The notes below the pieces were generated by a model. The model worked only from the letters and a program-made list of their open reading frames with translations. It did no database searches and was not told the DNA's origin. Position numbers and translations under genes: made by a program. Shown piece after piece: positions 1 to 7,949 of a stretch of 64,000 nucleotides of DNA (position 1 is the stretch's first letter; each line of letters begins with the position of its first letter). The DNA comes from JACMLX01 sp031374935 (GTDB lineage Bacteria; Gemmatimonadota; Gemmatimonadetes; Gemmatimonadales; Gemmatimonadaceae): positions 9,992-73,991 of the forward strand of contig JANMHB010000195.1 of the NCBI GenBank assembly GCA_031374935.1, written 5' to 3'.

Positions 1-1640
1 CCGTCGTCCGTCGCGAAGAGATCTATCGGACGCGCTGCGTGTCCCGTTGGCGGGAGGACGAACGCAAAGAGGCGCTCCGCCCAGGCTGGAAGTGTGCTCA
101 GGTCCGCACTCAGGACCACGGCACCGCCGCTCAACGCGACCAGTGTGGCCCAGAACCGCGTGAGAGTCTCGTTCTCACACACCAGCAGGTAGTCCGGATC
201 GTTCACCCACGTTCGCCCCTGCCAGAACCAATTCGCGGCCGTCGCGCGCGCCGCGTCGCGAATGCCGGCGAGACGTCCATCCCACGTCGGCTCCACGTCG
301 GGTCCTATCCGCTGGGCATCTGCGAGCCCGGCCGTTGCGCCGATCGGCGCGGAGCAGGCGAGGATGATCACCTCTGAGCCGAGTGCATCGCGCACCAGAG
401 ACAGGCCGGCACGGTAGGCCTCCAGGCGCGTGCGCGCACCGGCATGAATTCGCAGTGTGTCGAAGCTGTCGGCGCCGGTTGCTGGATCGGGCGCGAGCAA
501 GGCGCGCAGGAAGTCGAGCTTCACGTAGCCGACGCCGCGCGTTCGCAGTTCGACAAGGAGTGTCCGGAGCCAGCGTGCCGCACCAGGATGGGTCGGATCA
601 ATGCAGTAGCTGTCGCCGCCGCCCACCCGAGCGGGAGCACCATCGGCGCCGCGAACGAGCCACTCGGGGTGCGACTCGAGCAGCGCAGATCCCGCATTGA
701 CGGTGAAGGGAAGCAGCCAGAGGCCGAAGGTGCGGCCCGAGCGCACGACCACGTCGGCGAGTGGCGCAAAGCCTGACGGGAAGCGCGCGTTCGATCGCCA
801 TGACGATGACACACGCTTCGAATCGAGGAGCTCGGACCAGCCGTCATCGACCTGCACCAGCCGCACCTGCTCGCGCAACAGCGTGCTGCCCTCGAGTCCG
901 AGCACCATCTCGTGCATCAATCCCGCGTCGATGCGCTCCGACCAGTGGCCCCAGCTGCCCCAGCCACCGACGGGTGGACGAGGGTGTGCACGACTCACGA
1001 GTCCCACGGCGCTGGCATAGGCTTCGAGGTTGTCGTAGGCCGCCGCCGTGTCCAGGGCGATTCGGATCGGGTCGATGTCGATCGTCTCGCCAGGCGCCAG
1101 CATCCATCCCTCGAGCGGCTGTTCGACGATCAGCGCATCCGATGTGGCGACGGTGCGGGTGACGAAGCGCTCAAAGGCGAGTCCTCCCGCCACGATCGAC
1201 GGGCCGTCGGCGCCGCTGATCGCGCCGACCCACCACGATTCAACCTCGGTGCCGTCGGTGAGCCGGGTGACGTAACTGCGGCTGGCGTGTGAGCGGGAGT
1301 GCGCGCCACACCAGGCCACGCGCAGTGCCCGAGGTACGACAGCGGGCGTCCACCAGGCTGCGAGGCCGCCAAGTCGTATGGCGCATTTTCGGAGCGTAAC
1401 GTCTTTATCTGACTGGTTGCGCAGCGTGACCTGCAGATGGATGGCGTCCCCGGCGTGCTCCCACGACAGCCGGACGGCGAGATCACCATCGTCACGGGAG
1501 GCGGCAGCCGCACCGTCAGCAATCCACGGCGCCGCGTGAGCCACGACGCTGGTATGCAGCGAGACATCCAGACCAAGCGACCCAAGCGACTGATGCTCGA
1601 CTACCAGCCCGTCCGGACCGACCACGAGTTGCAGGGCCAT
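1..1640 (-). CDS. alpha-galactosidase-like glycoside hydrolase (GH36/clan GH-D), 3' end outside window
   Basis: My reading of the minus strand is open from an ATG at 1640 to the window edge (546 codons, no stop). The C-terminal half has the GH36 alpha-galactosidase layout: DDGW near residue 265, the YVKLDF strand with the nucleophile Asp at about 376, and RIGPDVEPTW with the acid/base Asp at about 448, followed by a WVNDPD segment. The family hydrolyses terminal alpha-galactosides with retention of configuration. The N-terminal ~250 residues look like the usual beta-sandwich. No signal peptide is visible, so it is probably cytoplasmic. It is the last gene seen in an overlapped operon that also encodes a mutarotase-fold protein and sugar oxidoreductases, 11 nt after the preceding stop. 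The substrate could be another alpha-linked sugar. Confidence 0.85.
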   Translation of the reverse strand, partial: MALQLVVGPDGLVVEHQSLGSLGLDVSLHTSVVAHAAPWIADGAAAASRDDGDLAVRLSWEHAGDAIHLQVTLRNQSDKDVTLRKCAIRLGGLAAWWTPAVVPRALRVAWCGAHSRSHASRSYVTRLTDGTEVESWWVGAISGADGPSIVAGGLAFERFVTRTVATSDALIVEQPLEGWMLAPGETIDIDPIRIALDTAAAYDNLEAYASAVGLVSRAHPRPPVGGWGSWGHWSERIDAGLMHEMVLGLEGSTLLREQVRLVQVDDGWSELLDSKRVSSSWRSNARFPSGFAPLADVVVRSGRTFGLWLLPFTVNAGSALLESHPEWLVRGADGAPARVGGGDSYCIDPTHPGAARWLRTLLVELRTRGVGYVKLDFLRALLAPDPATGADSFDTLRIHAGARTRLEAYRAGLSLVRDALGSEVIILACSAPIGATAGLADAQRIGPDVEPTWDGRLAGIRDAARATAANWFWQGRTWVNDPDYLLVCENETLTRFWATLVALSGGAVVLSADLSTLPAWAERLFAFVLPPTGHAARPIDLFATDD

Positions 1641-1651
1641 TCAGCGCACAC

Positions 1652-2257
1652 TCAAAGTGCGTGCACGCGAACGCCGGGTCGGACAAGTGCGCGGGCTCGT
1701 TCCAGAATCTCGCTCCGGAACAACGCTGACGTGACCAGCACGGCGTCGGTGTCGCACGTGGACAGCCAGGTCGCAGGCTGCACCGCGATTCCGCGGAATC
1801 GCACCCCCCACTTGGCCGGCGCGTCGTCGACGATGCCAACCACCTCCAGGTCGAGACCGTCGACGGCCTCACAGGTGATCTCGGTCGTCTCGCCGAACGG
1901 ATAGAGCACCAGACGGCGTACACCGTCGAGTACCAGTGGAACGGCCGCGGCACGCAGCATCTGCAGCGTCCCGTCGCGAAGTGCTGCGAGCTCTCGGGCA
2001 AAGTCCACCGTGAGCATCTGGAGGCGCACGCGTCCGTCGTCCGTCAGTTCGTAGTGAACCGAATCGATCGCGAGACGCACGAAGCCCCGCTCGTGCAGTG
2101 CCGCCAGCTGTCCAGCCAGAGTTCGCCGGTCGATGAGCCGATCACGCGCGTTCGGCGCAGTGGTGCCGGAGGCGAGTGCCACTTGTTGCAAGGCAAGCAA
2201 TTCGTGCAGCGGTTCGCGCGGCCGAATGAATCGGCTCCGCTGGAGTTCATGCAGCAT
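1652..2257 (-). CDS. winged-helix DNA-binding protein with C-terminal Rossmann-like domain
   Basis: 201 residues from the ATG at 2257, which overlaps the upstream epimerase gene by 11 nt; the reading frame stays open further upstream but that part is shadow sequence. Residues ~1-95 look like a winged helix: a LAALHERGFVRL helix followed by a YELTDDGRVRL wing. Residues ~115-201 start with a beta strand LVLYPFGE and continue with VVGIVDDAP and DAVLVTS, like the Rossmann nucleotide-binding domains found in sugar acetyltransferases of the PglD type and in sugar methyltransferases. A plausible role is a regulator or scaffold that senses a nucleotide or nucleotide sugar for this operon. No catalytic residues are recognised; function is inference. 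Confidence 0.6.
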   Translation of the reverse strand: MLHELQRSRFIRPREPLHELLALQQVALASGTTAPNARDRLIDRRTLAGQLAALHERGFVRLAIDSVHYELTDDGRVRLQMLTVDFARELAALRDGTLQMLRAAAVPLVLDGVRRLVLYPFGETTEITCEAVDGLDLEVVGIVDDAPAKWGVRFRGIAVQPATWLSTCDTDAVLVTSALFRSEILERARALVRPGVRVHAL

Positions 2258-3227
2258 TGGTGTCTCCGAAGTACCACGCCAGCGTCCGCTCGAGCGTGGT
2301 CCGGAGGGGGCGAGGTGACCAATTCGGCGCGAGCGCGCGCAGGCGAGCGGCATCGGCCACCATACCGGAAGTCGGCAGCCCGGGGGCATGCCGTAGCCGT
2401 CCCTGTCCCGCCACCTCGACCGCCAACCCGGCGACCTCGCTGAGTGTGACGCCCATCCCCTGCGAGACATTGACGGTGAGTCCGGCAGCGTTGGTGCGCG
2501 GTGAACCGAGCACGAGGAGCGCGGCGGCGGCATCATCGACATCGAGGACGTCGAGCGGGCCGAGGCCGCCGCCGGGGAGAACAACATCTTCATCATGCAC
2601 GACAGCGTCCAGCACGTTCGCGACGGTGCCGTTGGCGCTGCCGGTCAGCCGCTGTCGGGGACCGATGCACCAGGCAAGTCGAGCAACGACCGTCGCCACG
2701 CCGTACTGTCTGTGAAAGACCCCGCAGTACTGTTCGCCCGTCGCCTTGTGCACGCCGTGAAGGGTCTGCGGCTGCAGCGGTACATCCTCCATCACCGGCA
2801 TGCCGTTGCCCTGACAGCCATACACCGACAGGTCGCTTGCAAACACCACGCGCGCGTCTGGTGCGCGCAGCCTGACCGCCTCGAGCAGATGGAGCATTCC
2901 GAGACAGGAGGTGTCGATTTCGGTGAACCAGTCCGGCGCGAGCGCTGAGAGCCCAGGTGCGCCCGCGAGGTGGAACACGGCGTCGACGCCCCGAACCGCT
3001 GTATCCACCGCATCGCGTGAGCGCACGTCATCCAGAATGAGGTGCTCGGCGGCGACGAGCCCCGAGACGTGACGGGGGCTGCCACCCCCCTGCGGAAGGA
3101 GGGCATCGAGTACACGGACCGTCGCCCCGGCACCGACGAGGGCGCGCACCAGCGCACTGCCAACGAAACCAAGTCCGCCAGTGACCAGGGCCGTCCGTCC
3201 AGTCCACTCCATCGCGGTCATCGTCAT
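2247..3227 (-). CDS. NAD-dependent epimerase/dehydratase family protein with Tyr-to-His active-site change
   Basis: 326 residues, an extended short-chain dehydrogenase by its GGLGFVGS nucleotide-binding loop at 17-24 and VFHLAG and ASDLSVYG strands. Family members epimerise, dehydrate or reduce NDP-sugars using bound NAD(P). The usual YxxxK catalytic pair reads HGVHK here, with His157 in place of Tyr and Lys161 retained, so ordinary SDR chemistry may be lost or altered. The ATG at 3227 overlaps the stop of the upstream SDR (ATGA). Two further in-frame ATGs (residues 3 and 6) could also serve as start. It lies in the middle of the six-gene sugar operon. Confidence 0.75.
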   Translation of the reverse strand: MTMTAMEWTGRTALVTGGLGFVGSALVRALVGAGATVRVLDALLPQGGGSPRHVSGLVAAEHLILDDVRSRDAVDTAVRGVDAVFHLAGAPGLSALAPDWFTEIDTSCLGMLHLLEAVRLRAPDARVVFASDLSVYGCQGNGMPVMEDVPLQPQTLHGVHKATGEQYCGVFHRQYGVATVVARLAWCIGPRQRLTGSANGTVANVLDAVVHDEDVVLPGGGLGPLDVLDVDDAAAALLVLGSPRTNAAGLTVNVSQGMGVTLSEVAGLAVEVAGQGRLRHAPGLPTSGMVADAARLRALAPNWSPRPLRTTLERTLAWYFGDTNAA

Positions 3228-4006
3228 ATCGACGGAGAGTGTGCCTGGACCGTGTAGCCCCCGTCGACGAGGAACGCGCTGCCGGTGATGAAGCTCGCAT
3301 CGTCACTGCAGAGGAAGGCGACGAGGCCCGCGACATCGGCAGGTGTTCCGACGCGTCCGACGGGATGATGCGCGCCGATCTTCGCCACCAGCGCCTCGGG
3401 ATCGGGCGACTCGTCGAGCCACAGGCGCCAGATCGGCGTGCGGACGTAGCCTGGCAGCACGACATTGACGCGGATCCCTCGTGGGCCGAGATCGAGCGCG
3501 AGGGCGCGGGTGAGCCCGGTCGCGCCGGCTTTGGCGGCAGCGTAGGCTGCTCGACCTGATTCGGTTACGAAGGCGTGCGTCGAGGCGATGTTCACCACTG
3601 CGCCACGCGCGCGCTCGAGTGCTGGCAACGCTTCGCGGACCATCAGCATCGGTCCCCAGAGATCGACGTCGTGGACGCGATTCCACGTCGCGCGGGAGAG
3701 AGTGTCCGGCGGGCAGCTGATATCCACGCCGGCATTGTTCACCAGCGCATCCAGTCCACCGAAGGTCGCACAGGTCGTCGCGATGGCGCCGGGCACGGCA
3801 CTTTCGTCACTCACGTCGAGAACCAACGCAAGCGTACGGGCACCCGTCGCCTCGGCGATTTCACGCGCCGACTCGTGCACCGCATCACCGTTCAAGTCGA
3901 TGAGGGCCACCGCCATCCCTTCCTCGGCGAACCGCATTGCGATGCCGCGACCGATGCCTTGCGCGGCGCCGGTCACCAGCGCGACGCGATCGCGTAGTCC
4001 TCTCAC
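3224..4006 (-). CDS. SDR family oxidoreductase (classical, FabG/glucose-dehydrogenase type)
   Basis: 260 residues from a GTG at 4006 that forms a GTGA overlap with the methyltransferase stop; a longer open frame upstream is not supported because it would overlap the methyltransferase. It shows the complete classical SDR set: TGAAQGIG at 12-19, NNAG near 90, a NIAS serine strand and Y155-AAA-K159, then a PGYVRTP segment and a C-terminal DGGYTV. It should be an NAD(P)-dependent alcohol or sugar dehydrogenase. The context suggests it oxidises or reduces a sugar handled by the neighbouring epimerase-like and galactosidase proteins. Substrate cannot be read from sequence. Confidence 0.85.
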   Translation of the reverse strand: MRGLRDRVALVTGAAQGIGRGIAMRFAEEGMAVALIDLNGDAVHESAREIAEATGARTLALVLDVSDESAVPGAIATTCATFGGLDALVNNAGVDISCPPDTLSRATWNRVHDVDLWGPMLMVREALPALERARGAVVNIASTHAFVTESGRAAYAAAKAGATGLTRALALDLGPRGIRVNVVLPGYVRTPIWRLWLDESPDPEALVAKIGAHHPVGRVGTPADVAGLVAFLCSDDASFITGSAFLVDGGYTVQAHSPSI

Positions 4007-4977
4007 GTCTGGGACGCCGGCTTCCGGCCCAGCACGTAGACCGCGCCGGCCATGACGTGCGCACGTGGTGCCGCGCCCCACACGGCGTCGAGCAGCTGAA
4101 TCGGTGAGAACAGCCATCCGCTCACGACTTTCGCTCCCCAATAGAGCGCAGGCGACCGGAAGAGCAGTGCCGGAAACTCTGTCAGCATGTCGGTGAGCGC
4201 CGACGCAGGACCCGCCGCCACGCCGACGTCGTCGCACACATAGTCTCCAAACAGTTTCCCGAAGCCGTAATGTGTCCAGCGGCGGTAGTCCACCGGGTCG
4301 AGATGGTAATGCTGGATGAACGGTACCTCGGCGTACACCGGTGCACCGGGCTTCAGCGTGCGAAAAATCTCGGCCACGACCTGGATTGGGTCACGCACGT
4401 GTTCCAACACCCCTTGGATCAGCGCGCCGTCGAGACTGTCGTTGCGGAAGGGCAACTTGTGCGCATCACCGACGACGCCGACCCCGCTGGTCGGCGCGAT
4501 TTCCAGCGGCAACAGGTGCGAGCGCACATGCGCCGACAACCCGGAATGATTGAGCCCACCGAGAATCCCACTGCCGATGTCGAGGAAACGGGCGTTCGGA
4601 TCGTTCGCGCTGGCTGCGGCGAGCTGGGAGAACGCAATCCGCTTGGCGTGATTCACGCGCCGACGCGTGAACGCAAACGGATGCGGTGGCCGGATCAGGT
4701 CGACGAGCTTCACCATGCCGCCTGATGTCAGCTGCTGACGCAACCGTACATTCTCGGCATCGTTGCGGAAGCCTGCGATCTCGGCCTGCGAGGACGGATC
4801 GAGCAATACCGGAACGTCGCCGACGACCGGGTATTGCTGGCCACACGCGGTGCACGTCAGCGTTGCGGCCGTGAGCGAGAGAGACGCGCGGCATGTCGGA
4901 CACGCCAGCACCGGAATCAGTGCCTCGACGGTCGCCAATCGGGTGACCCCGTCGGTCGTGGTGGCTGGAGCGCTCAT
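4003..4977 (-). CDS. SAM-dependent methyltransferase with N-terminal Trm112-like zinc domain
   Basis: 324 residues. Residues ~22-60 form a Trm112/UPF0434-like module with CPTC (Cys26, Cys29) and CTAC (Cys42, Cys45), likely binding zinc. This is followed by a class I methyltransferase fold: FLDIGSG as the SAM loop, VVGDAH and an LEHVRDP segment after motif IV. Small-molecule and sugar methyltransferases of this layout are common in polysaccharide loci. The start is the ATG at 4977, overlapping the upstream gene as ATGA. No membrane segment is seen. The acceptor is unknown; a sugar or polyketide-like hydroxyl is possible. Confidence 0.8.
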   Translation of the reverse strand: MSAPATTTDGVTRLATVEALIPVLACPTCRASLSLTAATLTCTACGQQYPVVGDVPVLLDPSSQAEIAGFRNDAENVRLRQQLTSGGMVKLVDLIRPPHPFAFTRRRVNHAKRIAFSQLAAASANDPNARFLDIGSGILGGLNHSGLSAHVRSHLLPLEIAPTSGVGVVGDAHKLPFRNDSLDGALIQGVLEHVRDPIQVVAEIFRTLKPGAPVYAEVPFIQHYHLDPVDYRRWTHYGFGKLFGDYVCDDVGVAAGPASALTDMLTEFPALLFRSPALYWGAKVVSGWLFSPIQLLDAVWGAAPRAHVMAGAVYVLGRKPASQT

Positions 4978-6026
4978 CGAATCGGGCTTCCATCATCAGC
5001 AAATCCGGTCAGTGGCTCGGCACCCTCGAACAGCACCGCGCGAACCTCGCACTCGAGTGATTCGCCGGCGCCAAGGTGTCGCGCGCTGCCGGCACGAATC
5101 GCCGCGTTGAGATCCTTCGGCACGGTGGTGCAGGGCTCGAGCACCACGGTCGACAACCCACGCCAGCCGCCGAAGGTCATGAACAGCCACACGGACGAGA
5201 ACACTTCGGTCGGAAACGCCAGCCCGAAGCCAAGGCCCCATTGCGTGCGGCGAAGCGCACACCATCCAGCCGAAAGGTCGCGCACGTAGACGAAATCGCG
5301 TGCGCCATCGAGCGATGGCACGAGGCTCAGGTCCACACCCGTTCCATCCGGCTGCGGCGCGATGGGCCACGTGAATGCTGACGGCGTTGCGCTCCGACCG
5401 AACGTCGGATCAACCATCTCGGCCGATGCGCCGGGGACGTCGATGCGGTCGCCGGCTGTGATGGCGAGCGCCGGATGTAGCTTCCACAGAAAGTCCAGCC
5501 CGCGCGGGCCATGATTCGTTATCCGGTGCCGAAAGCGGAGCTGTGACTCGGTGGCGCGCAGCGTCACCCACTTTTCGACGGTGGTCGTCGTCACGGATCC
5601 GGTTCGACTCAGATACAGCGTGACGGAATCCGGGCCGGTGGCTTCGATACGGTGATGCCACCGCTGGCACCAGAGCTCACCGTGGTCGGGGTAGCGCTCA
5701 CCGGCGACGGTATCCGCGAGGTCGTTCGGAAACAGCTCGTCCCAACCGCCGGCAAAGTTGTCATCATAGCTCGAGCCGATGGGTACTTCGCGATGCTCGA
5801 TCCTGGGATTGTGCCAGAGCAGATCGTTGCCGCTGGCGCGGTGCTCGAACTGAAGCACCCGGGCTCCCAGAGCAGGGCAGATGACGACCCGCAGCGACGA
5901 GTTCTCGAGCGTGACAACCGGCAGCCCACGGAAGGTCCACCGATCGTCGATGCGAACAAACGCGTCTGGCGCCATGACGAGAAGCTGAGGGAAGGCCGTC
6001 TGCGCGGGTCGCGCGGGACATAACAT
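4974..6026 (-). CDS. galactose-mutarotase-fold (aldose 1-epimerase-like) protein
   Basis: 350 residues from an ATG at 6026, or 333 from an ATG at 5975 (MAPDAF). A TAACTT element ends only 3 nt before the first ATG, which makes the second start attractive unless the mRNA is leaderless. The protein reads as a galactose-mutarotase-like beta sandwich: PALGARVLQFEH, then NFAGGWDELFPND, HGELW and a FLWKLHPAL segment. These fit the fold that carries mutarotases and related sugar-binding enzymes, including DUF4432/DUF5107-type proteins. It is first in the minus-strand operon and could anomerise or bind the sugar released by the GH36 enzyme. The exact subfamily is not assigned. Confidence 0.65.
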   Translation of the reverse strand: MLCPARPAQTAFPQLLVMAPDAFVRIDDRWTFRGLPVVTLENSSLRVVICPALGARVLQFEHRASGNDLLWHNPRIEHREVPIGSSYDDNFAGGWDELFPNDLADTVAGERYPDHGELWCQRWHHRIEATGPDSVTLYLSRTGSVTTTTVEKWVTLRATESQLRFRHRITNHGPRGLDFLWKLHPALAITAGDRIDVPGASAEMVDPTFGRSATPSAFTWPIAPQPDGTGVDLSLVPSLDGARDFVYVRDLSAGWCALRRTQWGLGFGLAFPTEVFSSVWLFMTFGGWRGLSTVVLEPCTTVPKDLNAAIRAGSARHLGAGESLECEVRAVLFEGAEPLTGFADDGSPIR

Positions 6027-6027
6027 G

Positions 6028-6035
6028 CCAAGTTA
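6028..6035 (-). promoter_or_regulatory. candidate -10 element (TAACTTGG) for the minus-strand sugar operon
   Basis: TAACTT on the minus strand ends 3 nt before the ATG at 6026. It matches the TAnnTT pattern seen before several other genes here. No good -35 is visible 17-18 nt upstream. The placement implies a leaderless mRNA or use of the ATG at 5975. Confidence 0.4.
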
Positions 6036-6089
6036 GCCGGGACGCGCACCTTCGACCAGCCTGTCGCTGCGTCAGCTCCACGTGCGCAT

Positions 6090-6097
6090 TAGGTTCG
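6090..6097 (+). promoter_or_regulatory. candidate -10 element (TAGGTTCG) upstream of the sugar transferase gene
   Basis: The TAGGTT hexamer ends 6 nt before the A of the ATG at 6102, so a start point about 7 nt after the hexamer would fall on or next to the A of that ATG. No Shine-Dalgarno is present in this gap. No convincing -35 is seen. Confidence 0.4.
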
Positions 6098-6101
6098 CAC
6101 C

Positions 6102-6743
6102 ATGTCCGGCTATCGCGGCAAACGGTTCCTTGATCTGGTTCTCGTCATCGGCTCCGCACCCTTATGGTTGCCGCTGATGGCGTACGTTGCACTGCTCGTC
6201 CGGCGCGGCATCGGCAGCCCGGTGCTCTTCAGGCAGCGACGGACCGGGTGCGGTGACCGCGAGTTCCTGATGATGAAGTTCCGGTCGATGACCGACGCCC
6301 GCACGGCGAGTGGCGCCGCACTGCCCGAGGATGATCGGCTCACTCCGTTCGGACGACGACTTCGCGCCTCCTCGCTCGACGAACTGCCGGAGCTGTTCAA
6401 CGTCTTGCGTGGCGACATGAGTCTCGTCGGTCCGCGGCCACTGCTGCCACAGTACTTGCCGCGGTACTCCACGTATCACCGCCGACGGCATGAGGTACGG
6501 CCCGGGCTGACCGGACTGGCCCAGGTCTCCGGGCGCAATGCGATCGGCTGGTCAGAAAAGTTCGATCTCGACGTCAAGTATGTCGATGCCTGCTCGGTGT
6601 GGCTCGACATACGGATTCTGTGGCGCACCATCCGCGCCGTTATGGTCCGCGATGGCATCGCCGCCGCCGGCGATGCCATCATGCCCGAATTCACCGATTA
6701 CGGAGCGCCGGCGACGTCATCGTCTCCTGAACGAGCGAAATGA
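6102..6743 (+). CDS. undecaprenyl-phosphate sugar-1-phosphate transferase (PglC-like)
   Basis: 213 residues, the size of the minimal PglC/EpsL-type monotopic phosphoglycosyl transferases. One N-terminal membrane helix (about 15-35) follows the RFLDLVL start. Next come MMKFRSM, the catalytic DELPELFNVLRGDMSLVGPRP region (split here as SLDE and LPEL) and GLTGLAQVSGRNAI. It transfers a sugar-1-phosphate from a UDP-sugar to undecaprenyl phosphate at the inner membrane and so starts a repeat unit. The adjacent convergent aminotransferase resembles PglE, which fits an amino-deoxy sugar such as bacillosamine as donor; that pairing is inference. The 3' end overlaps the aminotransferase gene by 53 nt. 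Confidence 0.9.
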   Translation: MSGYRGKRFLDLVLVIGSAPLWLPLMAYVALLVRRGIGSPVLFRQRRTGCGDREFLMMKFRSMTDARTASGAALPEDDRLTPFGRRLRASSLDELPELFNVLRGDMSLVGPRPLLPQYLPRYSTYHRRRHEVRPGLTGLAQVSGRNAIGWSEKFDLDVKYVDACSVWLDIRILWRTIRAVMVRDGIAAAGDAIMPEFTDYGAPATSSSPERAK

Positions 6744-7881
6744 CCAGATCCTGATCCGTGCGTGACAGACTCGACGATGACGGCAGGCAGACTCCGCTGC
6801 GATACAGCCGCTCGGAGACATGGCCGCCGACCACCGGCGCGCCACTGAAGAGCGGCTGCGTGTGCATCGGTCGCCAGACCGGGCGTGCCTCGATGTTCAT
6901 CGCGCCGAGGGCGTCGATCAGCTGGATCGGAGATATCGGGGCCCCAGCATCCGGATCGAGATAGCACACAGTCAGCCAGCGCGTGTGTGTGCCCCACGGA
7001 GCCTCTGCCTGAAAGCTCAGGCCAGGAAGCTCCGACAGTGCGGTCCGGTATCGGTCGAACACGGCGCGTCGCTGGGCAACCCGCTCGCCGAGCACACGAA
7101 GCTGCCCGCGCCCCATGCCAGCCAGCACGTTGCTGAGGCGGTAATTGTATCCATGCTCTGTGTGCAAATACTCGACGGCGGGTTCGCGCGACTGCGTCGA
7201 CCACTTCCTCATTCGCTGCACTTGGACGGGATCCTGCGCGAGCACCATGCCACCACCGCTGGTGGTAATGATCTTGTTGCCGTTGAAGCTGAGCAGCGCG
7301 TATGGAGCCGTCGTACCTGTCGGGCGCGCGCGATACGTCGCGCCCAGTGATTCGGCGGCGTCTTCCACCAGTGCGACACCATGCTCGAGGCACGCCGCGG
7401 CGATCGCGTCGATATCGGCGTGTTGCCCGTAGAGGTGCACGGCAATCAGGGCTTTGGGCAGTCGATTCGTGCGGGCTGCATCCGCGAGATACTCGCGGAC
7501 CAACTCCGGATCCAGGTTCCCCGAAGTCGTTTCGCTGTCGATCAGGACCGGAATGGCACCCTCGTACAGAATCGGGAACACGGACCCGGCGAACGTCAGC
7601 GTCGACACGGCGACACGGTCACCCCGTTCGACACCGATCGCCCGCAGGATCAGGTGCAGGGCGGCGGTGCCGCTGCTCACGGCGAGGGCGTGCCGAGTGC
7701 CGCCGAGTGCGTCAGACACTTCGCGCTCGAAGGCGTCGAGGTGCGGTCCAACGGTGGAGAGCCAGTTCGACTCGAACGCCTGCTGGATCAACTGGAGTTC
7801 GTCTCCGCCCATGTGCGGTACGGAGAGATAAATGCGACTCGGAGGCAAGGTGTGGTTGTCAGGGACGAATGGTGCCGGCAT
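6691..7881 (-). CDS. DegT/DnrJ/EryC1/StrS sugar aminotransferase (PglE/EpsN-like)
   Basis: 396 residues from the ATG at 7881 (MPAPFV); the open frame runs further upstream, but that part has no family similarity and overlaps the Wzi gene. The start YLSVPHMGG, the SSGTAALHL loop, the DAAESLG strand and the PLP lysine in SFNGNKI (Lys203) mark a type I aminotransferase acting on a 4-keto or 3-keto NDP-sugar. Sequence style is closest to PglE/EpsN, which make UDP-4-amino-trideoxy sugars. It converges on the PglC-like gene, overlapping 53 nt at the 3' ends. No 4,6-dehydratase of that pathway lies beside it. Confidence 0.88.
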   Translation of the reverse strand: MPAPFVPDNHTLPPSRIYLSVPHMGGDELQLIQQAFESNWLSTVGPHLDAFEREVSDALGGTRHALAVSSGTAALHLILRAIGVERGDRVAVSTLTFAGSVFPILYEGAIPVLIDSETTSGNLDPELVREYLADAARTNRLPKALIAVHLYGQHADIDAIAAACLEHGVALVEDAAESLGATYRARPTGTTAPYALLSFNGNKIITTSGGGMVLAQDPVQVQRMRKWSTQSREPAVEYLHTEHGYNYRLSNVLAGMGRGQLRVLGERVAQRRAVFDRYRTALSELPGLSFQAEAPWGTHTRWLTVCYLDPDAGAPISPIQLIDALGAMNIEARPVWRPMHTQPLFSGAPVVGGHVSERLYRSGVCLPSSSSLSRTDQDLVISLVQETMTSPALRNR

Positions 7882-7949
7882 GCAGGTACCGGCGCGGTGC
7901 GGAGAACTGCGGGGGGCTGGTGGCCGGGGGGGCAGGGGCGCAAAGGACG

